NCBI RefSeq assembly: GCF_024198175.1
Contig: NZ_JAJVKV010000006.1
Span: 434,001 to 498,000, forward strand
Length of the DNA stretch: 64,000 nucleotides
Reading direction: 5' to 3'
Source: Pyxidicoccus xibeiensis
GTDB taxonomy: Bacteria; Myxococcota; Myxococcia; Myxococcales; Myxococcaceae
Below, in pieces: positions 61,387-64,000 of the stretch. How positions within the stretch are numbered: position 1 is the first letter of the stretch; the number at the start of each line of letters is the position of its first letter. A model generated the notes under the pieces. The model worked only from the letters and a program-made list of their open reading frames with translations. It was not told where the DNA came from and searched no databases. The position numbers were made by a program, and so were the translations under genes.

Positions 61387-63732
61387 CTACGGCCAGACGC
61401 TGTAGTTGTCCTCGCCCGGGTGCTGGACGCTGACGAACAGGGTCTTCATGTCCGGGCTGAACGCGGGTCCGGTGGCCTCGGCGTCGCTCGGGACGGAGAG
61501 GACGCGGAACGCCCGGCGGAAGTACTCGTTGCCGCGGTGGGCCGGGCTCTGGTTCAGGTAGTAGACGCTGTCGGACACCTTGTTCGCGTTGAAGTTGCCG
61601 TCGGTGCCGAACCACACGCCGCCGTCACGGTCGATGGCGAGGTTGTCCGGCTTGGCCGCCGAGTACTCCGGCGTCGCGCTGAGCGAGGCCGTCTCGCCCT
61701 TCCACACGCGGAAGTACGCGAAGGTCTTCGAGCCCGCCGGCGCGGCGGTGTTGGACTCCCGGAGGGCGAAGATGGAGCCCACCCGGTCCGTGGGGCGCGC
61801 ATCCGCCGCGGCGCGGTCCTTGATCACCCAGACACCCTCGCCGTTGCGCTGGGCGACGGCGATGCGGCCCTGCTGGTCCAGCGCGGTGACGTCGCCGTGC
61901 TCGGTGAAGGCCACGTACAGCAGCGGCGTGCCGCTCGGGTCCTTCGGGTTCCACTCCAGGTCCTCGGGACGGTTGAGCTCCATCACCCCCACCTTGTTGG
62001 CGGCGGTCCAGAGCAGCTTGCGAATCTGGTCGTCGTTCACGAAGCCGCCGATGGCGTTGTAGTTGGCATCCCGCAGCGCGGCGCCCACCGTCAGCGTGGG
62101 CTGGCCATAGGCCTCCGCGTTGGGCGCCACGTCCGCGCTGTCCACGCTCAGCTCCACCCAGCGGCCCTGGCCGGGAGCCTGCTCGGTGGGGATGGCACCG
62201 CCCACCAGCGTGTCACCCGTGCTGTTGTTCAGGCCCGCGAAGTGCGCGGCGTAGAGCTTGCCCGTCTCCAGCAGGTCGCGGATCTGCTTCTTCGTCATGC
62301 CCTCGGTGTAGTTGCCGCTGGTGACGAACTTGAAGATGCGGCCACCGCGCCGGTCGTCGCCGCCGTACATGACGATGGGCTGGCCCGCCAGCAGCTTCCA
62401 GTTCGCATCCACCACGAAGGTGGCGTTCTCCCAGTGCGCCCGGCCCATGCCGCCCAGCTTGCGGTGGCCCGCGCCCTGCTTCGTCGCGTCCTTGTCGTAC
62501 CAGAGGTCCGCCGGCTGGCCCGGGTCGATCTCCGTCAGGTAGCCGTACCCGTCCTTGAGGTGGCTGGAGTTGGCGTCGGAGCTGATGAAGTCGCCGGACG
62601 TGGGAGCGGAGAAGTTCGGGTCCAGCGGCGCGCCCGCCGCGAAGCCCGGGGCATTCACCTTCCAGGTGTTGCCATCCCAGAGCGCGAGCTCCGGGTCGCC
62701 ATAGGCGCCCTGGGTGTTCTCCTCGCCCGTGAAGATGGTGCCCCACGGCGTCTGACCGCCGGAGCAGTTGGAGTGGGTGCCGGGCACCACCCCCGCCGCC
62801 AGCGGGTTGCCGGCGTCATCGCGCTCGGTGCCGGACAGGGACAGGCCCACCACCTTCGCCAGCGTGGAGCTGGTGGCGTCGTAGCGCAGGTTGGCCGCGC
62901 TCCGGTCCACGGCCCACTCGCCGGTGGCCGGGTCCTGCACCACGCGAATCCACGAGCCGCCCACCTGCTTCTTCCACTCCTTGTTGTAGGTGATGAGCGC
63001 GTCGGCCTGCCACGTGGTGCCGTCCGTCACGGTGTTGGACAGCACGCCCGTGTTGCGGAGGAACTTCGCGAAGTCCAGGTGCTGGCCGATGGGGGCCGTG
63101 CCCGTGCGCGGCTTCGTGCCGGAGATGTACTCGTGGTTGATCCACATCCACCCCGCCGAGCCCTTGCCGGTGAACTGGGGCGCGTTGCCGTTGGCCGACC
63201 AGCCGTCTCCGAAGAAGGCGATGTAGTCCACGTTGGCGCCGAAGCGCGCCCCCGTCTTGCTGAAGGTGACGGGGTCCATCCACTTGATGACCGTGCTGGA
63301 GAACAGGCCGGGCACCGTACGCACCGTGTCCGTGGAGGACGACGGCAGCGGGAACACCATGGGCGTGGGCAGCTGGTTGGTGACCACCTGGTCCACGCGC
63401 AACTTCACGTACTCGGCCAGGTTGGAGGCGCCCGTGCCCAGGTCGCCGCGGAAGGTGATGGCAATGACCGAGGACAGCGGCGTGCCCGCCTCCACCCCGG
63501 GAGCGCGGGTGATGGCGCCCGGACCCGGCTGCCCCTGCGTGCCGGGACCCGCGGGGCCCGGAGGCCCCTGCGTGCCGGGCTGCCCATCCTGACCGTCCTG
63601 GCCCGGGGTGCCATCCTGACCGGCCGGGCCCTGCGTGCCCGAGGCACCCTGCTCACCCTCGCAGCCGACGACGGCCACGGTGCTGCCCAGGAGCATCGCG
63701 CTGGTGGCGAGCCCCAAGAGACGAGAAGACAT
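61387..63732 (-). CDS. phoX: PhoX-like phosphatase lipoprotein with collagen-like stalk
   Basis: A 781-residue protein. Lipobox VVGC (Cys24) gives a lipid anchor; residues 26-73 are Gly-X-Y collagen-like triplets (GTQGPAGQDGTPGQDGQ and similar). The rest is a PhoX-type (DUF839) domain: WMWINHEYIS, SNCSGGQTPWGTIFTGEEN, YLTEIDPGQPADLW, LGGMGRAHWENA and RPEDLEWNP. PhoX enzymes are Ca/Fe-dependent alkaline phosphatases for organic phosphate, usually Tat-exported; no twin-arginine is seen here. The start MSSRLLG follows GGAGGGAG; the longer frame to 63813 is not used. Confidence 0.88.
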   Translation of the reverse strand: MSSRLLGLATSAMLLGSTVAVVGCEGEQGASGTQGPAGQDGTPGQDGQDGQPGTQGPPGPAGPGTQGQPGPGAITRAPGVEAGTPLSSVIAITFRGDLGTGASNLAEYVKLRVDQVVTNQLPTPMVFPLPSSSTDTVRTVPGLFSSTVIKWMDPVTFSKTGARFGANVDYIAFFGDGWSANGNAPQFTGKGSAGWMWINHEYISGTKPRTGTAPIGQHLDFAKFLRNTGVLSNTVTDGTTWQADALITYNKEWKKQVGGSWIRVVQDPATGEWAVDRSAANLRYDATSSTLAKVVGLSLSGTERDDAGNPLAAGVVPGTHSNCSGGQTPWGTIFTGEENTQGAYGDPELALWDGNTWKVNAPGFAAGAPLDPNFSAPTSGDFISSDANSSHLKDGYGYLTEIDPGQPADLWYDKDATKQGAGHRKLGGMGRAHWENATFVVDANWKLLAGQPIVMYGGDDRRGGRIFKFVTSGNYTEGMTKKQIRDLLETGKLYAAHFAGLNNSTGDTLVGGAIPTEQAPGQGRWVELSVDSADVAPNAEAYGQPTLTVGAALRDANYNAIGGFVNDDQIRKLLWTAANKVGVMELNRPEDLEWNPKDPSGTPLLYVAFTEHGDVTALDQQGRIAVAQRNGEGVWVIKDRAAADARPTDRVGSIFALRESNTAAPAGSKTFAYFRVWKGETASLSATPEYSAAKPDNLAIDRDGGVWFGTDGNFNANKVSDSVYYLNQSPAHRGNEYFRRAFRVLSVPSDAEATGPAFSPDMKTLFVSVQHPGEDNYSVWP

Positions 63733-63853
63733 GAAGTACTCCCTCCAAGAGTGGTCGCCGGCACGGGGACGCGCGAGCGCGGGCGCATCCTGCTCAGGCC
63801 GTGTGGCAACCACTTGGACGGTACGTCACTTCTTCATCACGGAGGCGCGGCGC

Positions 63854-64000
63854 TCAGGGGGCGATGTCCGCCGTGGACACGCCCTCGAACTCCACCGTGC
63901 TGCCCTTCTTCACGCCCACCTTCTCCGTCCAGCCGCCGGGCACCTCCAGCACGTACTGGCTGGGCAGGCCCACGGAGCGGGACTCGAGCGACTTCGGCTC
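63854..64000 (-). CDS. DUF192 family protein, C-terminal end (5' part missing)
   Basis: Only the last 48 residues are in the window, running off the right edge. They read SVGLPSQYVLEVPGGWTEKVGVKKGSTVEFEG and so on, the C-terminal pattern of DUF192 (YVLELPAG ... GIKxGD). DUF192 proteins are small, often exported and of unknown function. It is upstream of phoX by 121 bp on the same strand. Confidence 0.6.
   Translation of the reverse strand, partial: EPKSLESRSVGLPSQYVLEVPGGWTEKVGVKKGSTVEFEGVSTADIAP

Noticed and set aside
1-64000. CRISPR arrays and insertion sequences
   Set aside because: No regularly spaced repeats outside coding regions and no transposase-like ORF or terminal repeats were seen.

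Overview
This window is chromosomal DNA from a myxobacterium of the Myxococcaceae (Myxococcus, Corallococcus or Pyxidicoccus type). The evidence is very high GC with strong third-position GC, a MYXO-CTERM sorted protein, a gltABC/gltK gliding-motility cluster, many Ser/Thr kinases and lipoproteins, and a SitA/SitI outer-membrane-exchange toxin pair. From memory, gene order resembles the M. xanthus stretch that holds gltK/gltA/gltB/gltC and the MXAN_2561/2562 families; this was not checked by search. No rRNA, tRNA, CRISPR array or insertion sequence was found.

Layout. 0-9 kb: a truncated alpha-oxoamine synthase-like PLP enzyme, acetyl-CoA synthetase, a small lipoprotein, a Nudix hydrolase, an M50 membrane protease with a 45-bp tandem-repeat tail, an unknown one-TM protein, a fused MoaD-MoaE and a lipoprotein. 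9-17 kb: a translationally coupled MYXO-CTERM protein and outer-membrane barrel, then a tight minus-strand cluster uppS-cdsA-rseP-rlpA-tsaB-usg-like (envelope lipid carrier, CDP-DAG, regulated proteolysis, cell wall, tRNA t6A). 16.7-31 kb: SDR and WYL regulator around a palindrome, a TPR/MopE-like lipoprotein pair, two divergent Ser/Thr kinases, an RluA-type pseudouridine synthase, YjbQ, DinB, an EamA exporter and PcnB. 31-38.6 kb: a TonB-dependent receptor with its partner lipoprotein, then MFS-plsX-HAD.

38.7-44.7 kb: gltC-gltB-gltA on the minus strand, divergent from gltK and a von Willebrand A protein. This is the outer-membrane part of the gliding machine. 45-50.7 kb: purE-purK, YbaK, a quinone reductase-like enzyme, a coiled-coil membrane protein and an EAL-CBS protein.

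50.7-63.9 kb is the accessory part. It has a SitA6-like lipoprotein toxin with a SitI6-like double-CXXCG immunity protein, a degraded small-protein remnant, arsR-acr3, and then a run of PhnD-type binding protein, porin, Leu/Ile/Val-type binding protein and chemoreceptor with no ABC permease or ATPase. A PhoX-like phosphatase with a collagen-like stalk and a two-heme cytochrome follow on the opposite strand. A short copy of the sitA start region lies at the end of the cytochrome gene, which suggests past exchange of sit cassettes.

Many genes overlap by 4 bp (ATGA or GTGA), so translational coupling is common. Several operon-leading genes have a -10-like hexamer only 7-10 nt before the start codon, which suggests leaderless messages.
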